59,278 bases of DNA from CAIXPS01 sp034430115 (GTDB taxonomy: Bacteria; Chloroflexota; Anaerolineae; J036; Brachytrichaceae): the NCBI GenBank assembly GCA_034430115.1, contig DAOUFG010000174.1, positions 1 to 59,278 on the forward strand, in the 5' to 3' direction. Positions 31,662 through 40,027 of the stretch are shown here, in pieces; the first letter of the stretch is position 1, and each line of letters starts with the position of its first letter. The notes under the pieces are model-generated. The model saw only the letters and a list, made by a program, of their open reading frames with translations, made no database searches and was not told the DNA's origin. The translations under genes were made by a program, and so were the position numbers.

Positions 31662-32729
31662 TTAGGGCGAAACCCGAACGAACTTGACGCTATCGAAGTT
31701 CACATAACGGCTCATGGCCGGTTCACCAGTCTGGTCGCTGAGCATGACGTAATCGTCCGTTCCCTGGCTGAAGTAATAGGTGCCGATGTTAACCCAGGCG
31801 TTGCTCAGCGGCGCCTGGTCCACCTCGTAGGTGGTGACGCCATCGCGATGCTTGATGGTGTACAACGCATGATCCGTATCCCAGGAGATACTTTGACCAC
31901 CGCACGGCCAGGCATAACCAGGATGGTCAGGGATGTAAACCTGCACCTGGTAAGCCGCCTCGATCGGGATGTTTGGGCGCCAGACAGCCGAATTGGTGGA
32001 ATCACCGGCGCCGGAGGCATTGGGCGTTAAGAGATGATACCCCTTCAAGCCGGAACTGCCTTTCACCCAGCCCGTCTTGCAGGTATCGCCCACTGCAGGC
32101 GTCGTCTCCATCAACTCTGCCTCCACCAGGATTTCGGTAGGCGCCGGCGCAGCGGCACTACTCGGCCAATAGTGCGTCCAAATCGTCCAAAAATCCTGGT
32201 TGCCCGATTGCGTGTTGTTATAACGATAGAGTGCCGTCGTCGCGCGGTTCAAAGGGATCACACCATCCATCACCGCGCCAAGCGGCACCGTATCGAAACG
32301 GTTACGCAAGGTACGCGCGGCGCACTCCGTCTGGTTCGCAAAACCGCGTGCTTCCTCGTAGCCGGGGGCGCAGCCCATCGCCCAGTCGATTGCATCAGAA
32401 GAAGGCTCCGTATCCCCCAACAGAGCCTGTTCTTTTTGCAAGAGCACCAACAGCAAGCGGGGGTTTATCCCAAAGTGATTAGATTGCTCACAAATAATCT
32501 GGGCGGCGGACTTGCTGTCCACAACATAACTCTTCAGCACGCCTGTACGGGCATTGAGGAAGTCCTGGATGTCGCTGCAAGACATCGCATAAGAATCGTT
32601 GAACTCCTCGTCTGTAATAACGGACACGGGGTTGAAGGGTTCGACAAGAGCAGCAGCGCGCGATGGAAACACGAATGTTGCCATCAATAGCACGAGCACG
32701 CCTAACCGCGAAAGCAAAGGTATGTTCAT
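31662..32729 (-). CDS. Secreted protein: lytic-transglycosylase-like domain plus golvesin C-terminal-like domain
   Basis: Exported protein of about 355 aa, probably acting on cell wall or surface glycans. From the ATG at 32729, the signal peptide is MNIPLLSRLGVLVLLMATFV ending near SRAAA. Residues about 45-190 (CSDIQDFLNARTGVL, QSNHFGINPRLLLVLLQKEQ, then GFANQTECAARTLRNRFDT) resemble the lysozyme/transglycosylase-like fold seen in surface hydrolases. The C-terminal part (AYQVQVYIPDHPGYAW, YTIKHRDGVTTYEVDQAPLS, WVNIGTYYFSQGTDDYVML) is a golvesin/Xly-CBD-type beta domain. The enzymatic role of the first domain is an inference. The frame extends to 32792 but that start leaves the signal peptide internal. 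Confidence 0.72.
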   Translation of the reverse strand: MNIPLLSRLGVLVLLMATFVFPSRAAALVEPFNPVSVITDEEFNDSYAMSCSDIQDFLNARTGVLKSYVVDSKSAAQIICEQSNHFGINPRLLLVLLQKEQALLGDTEPSSDAIDWAMGCAPGYEEARGFANQTECAARTLRNRFDTVPLGAVMDGVIPLNRATTALYRYNNTQSGNQDFWTIWTHYWPSSAAAPAPTEILVEAELMETTPAVGDTCKTGWVKGSSGLKGYHLLTPNASGAGDSTNSAVWRPNIPIEAAYQVQVYIPDHPGYAWPCGGQSISWDTDHALYTIKHRDGVTTYEVDQAPLSNAWVNIGTYYFSQGTDDYVMLSDQTGEPAMSRYVNFDSVKFVRVSP

Positions 32730-32871
32730 GTCAATGCTATTTATATCATATCTCGTCCGGGCAATCCCAAAACAATGATCAATAGCATCCAAACGTGTCT
32801 ATTTCCACATCATGCCATACACCCTAACAGGTTTCTCATTCTCTTCTAAGGATAACGTTATCACGGCAGGC

Positions 32872-34197
32872 TCAGCCTTGCAACATCCCCAACAACGTCG
32901 GCAGCAACTGCTTCTTACGCGAGACCACGCCCGGCATGTCCCATACCCCATCGCCCTTGCGTGAGAAAGGCAGGCGTTCCAAGTAATGACTGGTGCCAAC
33001 GCCGATCAGAAGGCTATTGTTCTGTACGATGTCCGTAACCATGAGCACGGCGAAGTCGGCCTTACGCTGTTTCTGTAAATCACGCAGCGCTTCGCGCACC
33101 TCGGCCAGGCGGTCGAGGATCGCCTCATAATGCGTGACCTCCACCTGTGAGACGCTGAAGCCCACCGGCCCGGATTCAAAGGCTTTGCAATCGGCCCCCA
33201 CGATCTCGGCCGGCGAGCGCCCGGTCAGGTCGGCCCCGGCGCGCAAAAGTCGCTCGCCGTAGTCCTGCAAACCGGCTTCGGCCTCGTCCACACCAAATGT
33301 CATCCACGAGAGCCACGTGCCCGAAGCGCGGTCGCGCGGGGTGGTGGTGGGGGAGCGAAAAATCAGTGTGTCGGCCAACAACCCCGAAAGCAGCATCCCG
33401 GCGATGCCGGGCGGTGGCGTTAGGCGCGCCATGCGCATGCGTTCGGCCACCAGAGTGGAGCAAGAGCCGACCGTATCCACGTGGAAAGTGATCGGGATGG
33501 TGGTGTTGATCGTCGCCAGGCGGTGATGATCCAGCACCTCCAATAGTTCGGCTTCCGCCAGCCCGCTGACGGCCTGTGACGCCTCATTATGATCCACCAG
33601 GATCAGCTTGACGCGCGGCGGGTGCAGCATGTCGGCCCGCTTGCAGGTGCCTACGTATTTGCCGTCGCTATCCACGATCCAGAAGTCTTCGCGCTCGCTG
33701 TTCAGGATGCTGCTCAGATAGTCGCTCACCCGGTCATTCACGTTGAAACGCGGCACGTTCATGTCGCACGCTTCGCCGCACGGCACGCCGATCAACACCC
33801 GAAAGGGCGCGTCGGTCATATCCAGATGCCCCGATAGATAGCGGAAGACGGAGAGCCCCGTCACCATCCCCACCGGCGCGCACTCGGCATCCACCACCGG
33901 CACCGCCCGCGTAGATTCCGCCGAGAGCCGCCAAGCTTCCGACAGCGGGCTGGACGGCAACAGCGGGGGGAAATGATGCGCAATCGCGCCAAAGCGCGGC
34001 GAGGCGTCTTCCAGCAGCACCGGCATCTCCACTTTGAAGTAATGCAGAGCAAACGCCGTTTGCGCGTTCACGGTGCCGGCGCGCGCGGCCACGGCATCGT
34101 CGCCGTCGCGTTCACGCCGCAGCCAGGCATAGCCAATCGCGGAGGCAATCGTATCGGTGTCGGGGTTCTTATGCCCGACGACATATATAGGAGCCAT
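32872..34197 (-). CDS. Family II manganese-dependent inorganic pyrophosphatase with CBS domains
   Basis: Hydrolyses pyrophosphate in the cytoplasm; CBS-containing forms are regulated by adenine nucleotides. The DHH-superfamily metal ligands appear in VGHKNPDTDT (H9, D13, D15), LILVDHNEASQ and LEVLDHHRLATI. Two CBS motifs lie between the first and second motifs (LPSSPLSEAWRLSAESTRAV and FNVNDRVSDYLSSIL). A DHHA2 domain follows (GTWLSWMTFGVDE, FAVLMVTDIVQNNSLLIGVG). About 441 aa from the ATG at 34197. A GTG seven codons upstream is possible; neither has a strong ribosome binding site. Confidence 0.9.
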   Translation of the reverse strand: MAPIYVVGHKNPDTDTIASAIGYAWLRRERDGDDAVAARAGTVNAQTAFALHYFKVEMPVLLEDASPRFGAIAHHFPPLLPSSPLSEAWRLSAESTRAVPVVDAECAPVGMVTGLSVFRYLSGHLDMTDAPFRVLIGVPCGEACDMNVPRFNVNDRVSDYLSSILNSEREDFWIVDSDGKYVGTCKRADMLHPPRVKLILVDHNEASQAVSGLAEAELLEVLDHHRLATINTTIPITFHVDTVGSCSTLVAERMRMARLTPPPGIAGMLLSGLLADTLIFRSPTTTPRDRASGTWLSWMTFGVDEAEAGLQDYGERLLRAGADLTGRSPAEIVGADCKAFESGPVGFSVSQVEVTHYEAILDRLAEVREALRDLQKQRKADFAVLMVTDIVQNNSLLIGVGTSHYLERLPFSRKGDGVWDMPGVVSRKKQLLPTLLGMLQG

Positions 34198-34464
34198 TTT
34201 TATAACCAACCCACCCACACTTAAAAGTTTCCCAACACAAAAACATGCAGAATGAAACGTGAAACGTAAGAGAAGAAAGCATGTAGCGTATGCCTATGAT
34301 TGTAAAGGATGCAATCATGGTTCGACAGGCTCACCATGATTGCCTGAAGACTTTGCTGTAAATCGCTCGCTGCTATAACCGCTCAAAGTCGGCCTGCCGG
34401 GCAGAGAATAGATCGCGGTTTAGTCTTCTAAAAGCCAGTCACCCGACACCCCAGAATAGAAAAT

Positions 34465-35973
34465 TCATTGCGGGATAGTTTTGTGCTTATTCGGACGGGC
34501 GCCATGGGCAATCAGGAGACGCCGCATTGACTCTCTGTCGATGCTCTTCCCCGCATCCTCGACCTCGTCCAGCGGCGTCTGCCCACGTTCGTTCAGTGCA
34601 TTGAGATCGCCTCCGCACTCGATCAAAGCCTCGACGACATGAACAAAGCCGGCTTTCGCGGCGCAGTGCAGCGCCGTGCGGCCCTTATACAGAGCCGTCA
34701 CATCCGCGCCGTATCGAAGCATGGCACGGGCGAGCGCTGCGTTTTCCTTGTGGCCGCTGTTCCCTGTGCAGCACATGCCGATCCAAACGCCTGGCTCCTG
34801 GTTGACGTTCGCGCCCCGCGCCACCAGTTTGTCCGCAATGGCGGGATACATCACCCAAACGCCGGCGCCAATCGCGGCGGGTTCTGCGCCGTGCGCCAGC
34901 AGGAGATCGGTCAGCGCTTCATGACCTCGGTTCGCCGCAGCCCGGATCAGTCGCACGCTGTTTACGCCCACGGTCGCGCCACGCCGCAACAACAATTGCG
35001 CGACTTCGACCTGTCCGGCAAAAACCGCGTGCATCAGCGGGGTGACATCCGCCACATCACATCCTGGGTCGCTCGCGTTGGCGAGATTGGGCGCCGAATC
35101 CAGCAATTCCCGCACAGCGTCAAAATCACCCAGGCACGCAGCAGTGAAAATATCGTACTGAGCGCCATGCTCGACGAGCATTTTGACGATGACTTCTCGG
35201 TGACTGGCGAGCGCTGCGCACAGCGGGGTGATCGGTAACATGGGCAGATCATAGAGATTTGCATCACTCCCCGGTAGCATCGCAACGGCATTCACGTCCA
35301 CGCCTTGACGTAGCATCTCCTCGGCGGCTTTGACCTTGCCACGAATAGACGCGACCAACAAAAGCTTCGGCCCATGCAACGGCAGCACATGCGGGTGTGC
35401 GGCAGCAGCTTCCGCAATGTCCGCCGCATCGTCGCGCTGGACAGCACGCAGGAATCGAGCGTCGGAAACGTCGCGGACGCGCTCACCGGGCATAGGGTCG
35501 TCTGTACGGGTTACGAGTGCCAGTGCAAGCCGCGAAATGAGGGGTTTGATGGGGTTGATGAGGGTTGGGTCTTTAATCGTTTCGGCGAAGGAGCCGAAAA
35601 AATGCCCGAGCCACCGCTCCGCCATCCCGCGGCTGATCGAGACTGATGCGTGCGCCGCTTTGAGACCCGGGGGCCACACCGCGTCGAAATACGTTGGAGC
35701 GCCGCCCAACCATGCCTCAAAAAAGAGCTTCAGCTTCTCGCGCTCTTTCGTCAAGTCGCGATTGAATGCCGGACGCAGGATGCTATCCGCTTCGATACGG
35801 TCATAAAGCCCGTCAACGAGCCTGGCGATAGCCTCCCGACCGCCGAGTGCCTCGAACATTCCTGCTGAAGGAAACAGCGGCACACCGCGCTGCCCGAACA
35901 CGCCGCGATGATCAAGGCTGGTCTGAACCTGGTGCACCATTGCCCCCATGCTTTGCTTCCTTATATCGTTCAT
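34465..35973 (-). CDS. Truncated (group II-like) globin fused to ankyrin repeats
   Basis: Residues about 35-165 form a 2/2 hemoglobin-like domain: MFEALGGREAIARLVDGLYD, FFEAWLGGAPTYFD and LKAAHASVSISRGMAERWLG, with the proximal heme ligand expected at the His in KAAHAS. Residues about 185-495 form ankyrin repeats (TPLCAALASHREVIVKMLVE, TPLMHAVFAGQVEVAQLLLR, TALHCAAKAGFVHVVEALIE, TPLDEVEDA). Length 502 aa. The ATG at 35973 follows AAGGAGGTATC. A heme or oxygen/NO sensor coupled to a protein-binding module is a plausible role. No transmembrane segment. The combination is uncommon. Confidence 0.85.
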   Translation of the reverse strand: MNDIRKQSMGAMVHQVQTSLDHRGVFGQRGVPLFPSAGMFEALGGREAIARLVDGLYDRIEADSILRPAFNRDLTKEREKLKLFFEAWLGGAPTYFDAVWPPGLKAAHASVSISRGMAERWLGHFFGSFAETIKDPTLINPIKPLISRLALALVTRTDDPMPGERVRDVSDARFLRAVQRDDAADIAEAAAAHPHVLPLHGPKLLLVASIRGKVKAAEEMLRQGVDVNAVAMLPGSDANLYDLPMLPITPLCAALASHREVIVKMLVEHGAQYDIFTAACLGDFDAVRELLDSAPNLANASDPGCDVADVTPLMHAVFAGQVEVAQLLLRRGATVGVNSVRLIRAAANRGHEALTDLLLAHGAEPAAIGAGVWVMYPAIADKLVARGANVNQEPGVWIGMCCTGNSGHKENAALARAMLRYGADVTALYKGRTALHCAAKAGFVHVVEALIECGGDLNALNERGQTPLDEVEDAGKSIDRESMRRLLIAHGARPNKHKTIPQ

Positions 35974-36089
35974 TGAACGATACCTCCTTAAATAGGAGCC
36001 CTATTTTTACAATCCAACCCGCACTTTGAGATTGTAATGTGATTTAAACCTCATCTCCTCCTGTTACAATCGCGCAGGAGAAGAATCCC

Positions 36090-36884
36090 ATGACTGAAGT
36101 GCTCTTTCTCGGCGTAGGCGCGGCCGTGCCGATGCCCGGGCAGACGAATGCCTCCTGCATCTTGCGCGCCGGCGACGTTTGCATCTTGATCGACTGCGGC
36201 CCGGCCATCTTGCAGCAACTGGCCGCCGTGGGGCTATCCCCGGTGGAGATCACCCACCTGTACTTCACGCACCGGCATGGCGATCACGCCCTGGGTTACC
36301 CCATGCTAATGCTGTGGTGGTCGATTGAGCACCCCCAAGACGCCGCGTTGCCCACCATCATCGCGAGCGAACAGACGCTGGAGACGTTGGACGAAATGTT
36401 GCTGTTGTCGTTTGGGCCCGACACTGCCACTGACGTCGCCGCAGCGCCGCGCATCGCCCTGCCGCAGGCCGGCGCAACGCTGCAACTCACGCCCGAAATC
36501 CGGCTGAGCGCGATTCCTTTGCGCCACCACGATTATGCCCCTGTGCTGGGGGCGCGTTTCGAGGTCGAGCGCCACGCGTTCGCCTTCACCGGCGATACCA
36601 TGCCCACCGACGGCGTCATCACGCTGGCCCGCGACGCCGACCTGCTGGTGCATGACGCGACCTTTAGCGCCACCTTGAACCCGGAGCACGCCCAGGGAGC
36701 TTTCGGCCATAGCACGGCCCAAATCGCGGCGCGCAACGCCGCTGCTGCAAACGCCAAACGCCTGGCGCTGATCCACATCGACGCCCGCTACCAGGGCCGA
36801 GAAGCGACCTTCCTGGCGGAAGCGCGGCATGAATTTGCGGGGCAGGTTTGTGTTCCTATCGCCGGGACGCTGTTCACATTTTAG
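36090..36884 (+). CDS. Metallo-beta-lactamase-fold hydrolase (RNase Z/ElaC-like)
   Basis: Zinc-dependent hydrolase of 264 aa. The metal motif is H61-R-H63-G-D65-H66 in YFTHRHGDHALGY, with further ligands in FAFTGDTMPTDG, LLVHDATF and LALIHID. The order of motifs matches the RNase Z/arylsulfatase-like branch, but the exosite needed for tRNA processing is not evident, so a tRNA role is not claimed. CAGGAGAAG lies before the ATG, and a TACAAT -10-like word lies 20 bases upstream of the start. Confidence 0.85.
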   Translation: MTEVLFLGVGAAVPMPGQTNASCILRAGDVCILIDCGPAILQQLAAVGLSPVEITHLYFTHRHGDHALGYPMLMLWWSIEHPQDAALPTIIASEQTLETLDEMLLLSFGPDTATDVAAAPRIALPQAGATLQLTPEIRLSAIPLRHHDYAPVLGARFEVERHAFAFTGDTMPTDGVITLARDADLLVHDATFSATLNPEHAQGAFGHSTAQIAARNAAAANAKRLALIHIDARYQGREATFLAEARHEFAGQVCVPIAGTLFTF

Positions 36885-37012
36885 ATTTCTGATTGAACAG
36901 TGGAGATTTGAGGCTGGAGATGAGAGATTTGGACGAGCAATGAATGGTTGACGAATGAGCAAAGACGTGGATAACCTGTAGAATGGCTGACCGATCTATT
37001 ATCGAGAAAACG

Positions 37013-38419
37013 ATGACCACACATACACCTGAGAATCAAAAATCTAAAATCTTCGGCCCGACCTTTGAAGAAATGCTTCATCCGCAGGCCGTACAGGCCG
37101 ACATCCGTGCCAGGGCCGACCGGGCGCGCACCGAAGACCCGCTCAACCCGATCAATTTGTTCAACATTCACTGGCGCAAGCCCGACGGCGGCATCGATTA
37201 CTTCGTGATGCCGCACGCGCTCACCGGCGTGGATGCGGAGATTGTGGTCATCGTCGCCAAAGATTTCCCCACCGGCAGCCACAAAGTGGGCGCGGCCTAC
37301 TCGTGCCTGATCGAGAAGTATGTGGATGGCATCCTAGATCCGGCGGTGCACACGTTGGTCTTCCCCAGCACCGGCAACTATGGCATTGGCGGCGCATGGG
37401 TGGGCCGGCGCGCCGGGTTCGACACGGTGGTCATCTTGCCGGAGGGGATGAGCAAAGAGCGCTTCCAGAAGATCGAAAGCTATGGCGCGCGCTACATCAA
37501 GACCACCGGCAGTGAATCGAACGTGAAGGAAATCTATGACGAGTGCAAGCGGCTGACCCAGGAGCACCCCGACACGGTCCACGTCTTGAACCAGTTTGCC
37601 GAAATGGGCAACTATCGCTTCCACTATCATGTCACCGGCAACACCATCGTGGAGCTGGCGCAGGAACTATCGGCGCACCTGGGCACGCACGGCATTGCCG
37701 CGTTCTGTTCTGCCATGGGCAGCGCCGGCGCTATCGCCGCGGGTGACCGGCTGAAGCAGGTCTTCCCCGATTGCAAAGTGGTCGGCCTGGAGCCCATCCA
37801 GTGCCCCACCCTCTACAACAACGGCTACGGCACGCACGACATCCAGGGCATCGGCGATAAGCACGTCACCTGGATTCATCACGTCACCAACATGGACGGC
37901 CTGGCCTGCATCGACGACCAGGAATCCGTGAAGCTGTGCCAGGCGCTCACCGACCCGGTGGGCAGCGAGGTCATCACCCGGCGCTACGGCATCCCTGGCG
38001 AAGCCGCGGGGCAGATGGCGCAAATCTTTGGCATCAGCGGCGCATGTAACCTGATCGGCGCGATCAAGACGGCCAAGCACTTTGGGATGGGCAAGCACGA
38101 CGCGATCATCATCCCCGCCACGGATAATATCGAGCGCTATCATTCGACGATGAAAGACGCGGATGAGCGCTATGGCCGGATGGATGCCTGCGAAAGCGTG
38201 GTGCGCCTGGAGGGGATTCTGAAGAACCAGAAGACGGATTGGTATATGGACGGCACGCCGGAAGCCCGGCGGCGCTGGCACAACCTGAAGTATTACACCT
38301 GGGTGGAGCAGCAAGGCAAGACGGTGGAAGAATTGAATGCGCAGCTCACGCCTGAGTGGTGGCTGGCGCACCAGGAACGCGTGGCCGACATTGACCGCAA
38401 GATATTGGCACTCCGATAG
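37013..38419 (+). CDS. PLP-dependent beta-family enzyme (cysteine synthase/threonine synthase fold)
   Basis: Fold-type II PLP enzyme of about 468 aa. The Schiff-base Lys is in FPTGSHKVGAAYS, the substrate/phosphate loop is in STGNYGIGGAWVGRR, and the PLP phosphate-binding glycine loop in CSAMGSAGAIAAG. Long C-terminal extension after residue 400 (WYMDGTPEARRRWHNLKY) is not typical of CysK. The family call is safe; the reaction (beta-replacement or beta-elimination on a Ser, Cys or Thr derivative) is not determinable here. Start taken at the ATG at 37013; the frame opens at 36983. It is flanked by the degenerate spacer repeats described below. Confidence 0.8.
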   Translation: MTTHTPENQKSKIFGPTFEEMLHPQAVQADIRARADRARTEDPLNPINLFNIHWRKPDGGIDYFVMPHALTGVDAEIVVIVAKDFPTGSHKVGAAYSCLIEKYVDGILDPAVHTLVFPSTGNYGIGGAWVGRRAGFDTVVILPEGMSKERFQKIESYGARYIKTTGSESNVKEIYDECKRLTQEHPDTVHVLNQFAEMGNYRFHYHVTGNTIVELAQELSAHLGTHGIAAFCSAMGSAGAIAAGDRLKQVFPDCKVVGLEPIQCPTLYNNGYGTHDIQGIGDKHVTWIHHVTNMDGLACIDDQESVKLCQALTDPVGSEVITRRYGIPGEAAGQMAQIFGISGACNLIGAIKTAKHFGMGKHDAIIIPATDNIERYHSTMKDADERYGRMDACESVVRLEGILKNQKTDWYMDGTPEARRRWHNLKYYTWVEQQGKTVEELNAQLTPEWWLAHQERVADIDRKILALR

Positions 38420-38599
38420 AGAGACTGGAGTATTGGAGATCAGAGATTGAGTGAACCACGGATTTCACAGATTGCACGGATTTGTAATCGTATCGGTTCA
38501 ATCTGTGACATCCGTGTAATCCGTGGTTTCCCAATCTCAAATCTCTAATCCCCAATCTCTAACCTCGGATCTCTATACAAAAAAACCGGAAATAAAAGG
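38420..38599. repeat. Long imperfect inverted repeat with ACGGATT/CACAGAT words in spacer
   Basis: The left half contains ACCACGGATTTCACAGATT (about 38455-38473) and the right half contains AATCTGTGACATCCGTG and ATCCGTGGT (about 38500-38527), which pair with it imperfectly. Outer GAGATCAGAGATTGAG and CTCAAATCTCTAATCC segments extend the symmetry. Similar AATCCGAAATCG-type words fill the neighbouring gaps at 36885-36982, 39068-39120 and 39538-39568. It looks like a dispersed, non-coding palindromic element. Confidence 0.65.
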
Positions 38600-39067
38600 A
38601 TGGATGCTGAACAATTTGACGCAGCACTGAAAAGGTGGTTGCTGAGACAGATCGACCTGGCTGGCGGGTACTATCACGTACAGATCAAGCTATGGCCCAT
38701 CGAAGTGGAAATGGCGCAACTCACTGCCGCCGACCTGCCGGGCTGGGTGATCATGGACTGGCAACATCGCGGTATTGGGCTTTCGGCACGGCGGGCCGTG
38801 TCGGTGACCAGCCAGCCGCCCAACGTCGCGCACGTCCTGGAGGCTATCTCCGGCAATCTATTGCATGTCCAGGTGCAACTGATCCTCGCCCCCGAGGAAG
38901 ACTGGCACGATGCCTACCCGAAGAACTCCCTTGCGCCCGACTTGATGCCCGTGATCGACGCCGGGCATGCGAAAATCCTGAGCGTCTCGGCCGAACGCGA
39001 CCACGCCGACTGGCGCATCCTCCAGGCGCACCAGCCCCCCAGCGACGAAACGATCAACGACTTGTGA
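38600..39067 (+). CDS. Hypothetical protein, 155 aa
   Basis: I do not recognise the family. It is a soluble acidic protein with ADLPGWVIMDWQHRGIGLSA, a beta-rich middle (LLHVQVQLILAPEEDWHD) and a Leu/Asp-rich tail. No signal or membrane segment. AAAAGG lies just before the ATG at 38600. It is the first of three small plus-strand genes that precede the SsnA-like enzyme, separated by AT-rich spacer repeats. Confidence 0.6.
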   Translation: MDAEQFDAALKRWLLRQIDLAGGYYHVQIKLWPIEVEMAQLTAADLPGWVIMDWQHRGIGLSARRAVSVTSQPPNVAHVLEAISGNLLHVQVQLILAPEEDWHDAYPKNSLAPDLMPVIDAGHAKILSVSAERDHADWRILQAHQPPSDETINDL

Positions 39068-39165
39068 TTTCCGATTTTAGGTTTTTGATTTCGGATTTGC
39101 ATGTGCCACAAGAACTCCTGCGCTACAATGTGATTGATTGCATATCGCAGCGTTGGGGGACGCAG

Positions 39166-39537
39166 ATGGATGAACAACAATTCAAGGATCGGACAAAAAA
39201 GCTCGCCGTCAGGATCATCCGGTTAATCGATTCATTACCGAAAACTGCGACAGGGAAGATCATCGGTCAACAATTGCTCCGTTCCGGCACATCTATCGGG
39301 GCAAACTACAGAGCCGCATGTAGAGCAAAATCTGCCGCCGATATGATCGCTAAATTAGCCATTGTCGAAGAAGAGGCCGACGAATCGCTCTATTGGATGG
39401 AATTACTCATCGATACAAATATCGTGCCTGCTGTGCTCCTTGCGGACCTCATGAAGGCAACGGATGAAATTATCGCCATGACTGTAGCATCTACCAAGAC
39501 GCTACGTGCAAGCAATCGAAGCCGTAAAGGCGTTTAG
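39166..39537 (+). CDS. Four-helix bundle protein (S23/IVS-encoded family)
   Basis: A 123-aa protein of the four-helix bundle family first described from 23S rRNA intervening sequences. Characteristic stretches are LAVRIIRLIDSLPKTATGK, IIGQQLLRSGTSIGANYRAA and SLYWMELLIDTNIV. The ATG at 39166 follows GGGGGACGCAG. In this window it stands alone between protein genes and is not inside an rRNA gene, which is common for the family. Function is unknown. A longer open frame upstream to 38635 overlaps the previous gene and is a shadow. Confidence 0.85.
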   Translation: MDEQQFKDRTKKLAVRIIRLIDSLPKTATGKIIGQQLLRSGTSIGANYRAACRAKSAADMIAKLAIVEEEADESLYWMELLIDTNIVPAVLLADLMKATDEIIAMTVASTKTLRASNRSRKGV

Positions 39538-39568
39538 CCAATCCAAAATCCGAAATCGAAAATCGAAA

Positions 39569-40027
39569 ATGATAGAGCCTGACGCCCGTGTGCTTGTGTG
39601 CCTGATCAACCGGCCACGCGACCTGGAGATTGCGCGTTGGGATCATTGGTATCGCATCCCGGTGAAGCACGCTCCCCCCGACTACCTGGCGAATATCCTG
39701 GCCTTTTACCTCACGTCCGCCTTCGGCGACGAGAAATGGGCCATTCACGAGTACGCCGAAGTGCGCGGGCACGAATTGGTCCGGCGCGTCGATCTATTCC
39801 CCAACGAGCCCGATCACCCTCGCGCGAACGAGCTGTATTACAAAATGCAACTCGGCCCGCTGCAACGGCTAAGCCGCCCGATTCCCTCATTGAAGTGGCG
39901 GCGCATCGCGTTCATTCAAACCACCGGCGACCGCTTTTTGAATGCACTGGAAGTCAGCGAGTTGGTTGAAGTACATACCCACGGGGACCGTTTTGTGCAA
40001 TTGATGGAGGACGATCACGGATGCTGA
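39569..40027 (+). CDS. Hypothetical protein, 152 aa, coupled to the SsnA-like enzyme
   Basis: I do not recognise a named family. The protein is basic and compact (LVCLINRPRDLEIARWDHWY, LANILAFYLTSAFGDEKWAI, LGPLQRLSRPIPSLKWRRIA). The His/Asp/Trp-rich N-terminus resembles small nuclease-like proteins, but no catalytic set is clear. Start taken at 39569, after the AAAATCG-type spacer; the frame opens at 39506. The stop overlaps the start of the SsnA-like gene by seven bases, so they are probably co-translated. Confidence 0.6.
   Translation: MIEPDARVLVCLINRPRDLEIARWDHWYRIPVKHAPPDYLANILAFYLTSAFGDEKWAIHEYAEVRGHELVRRVDLFPNEPDHPRANELYYKMQLGPLQRLSRPIPSLKWRRIAFIQTTGDRFLNALEVSELVEVHTHGDRFVQLMEDDHGC

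Noticed and set aside
38635..39537. 300-codon plus-strand ORF
   Set aside because: Its last 123 codons are the real four-helix bundle gene starting at 39166; the first part is an out-of-frame shadow of the 155-aa gene.
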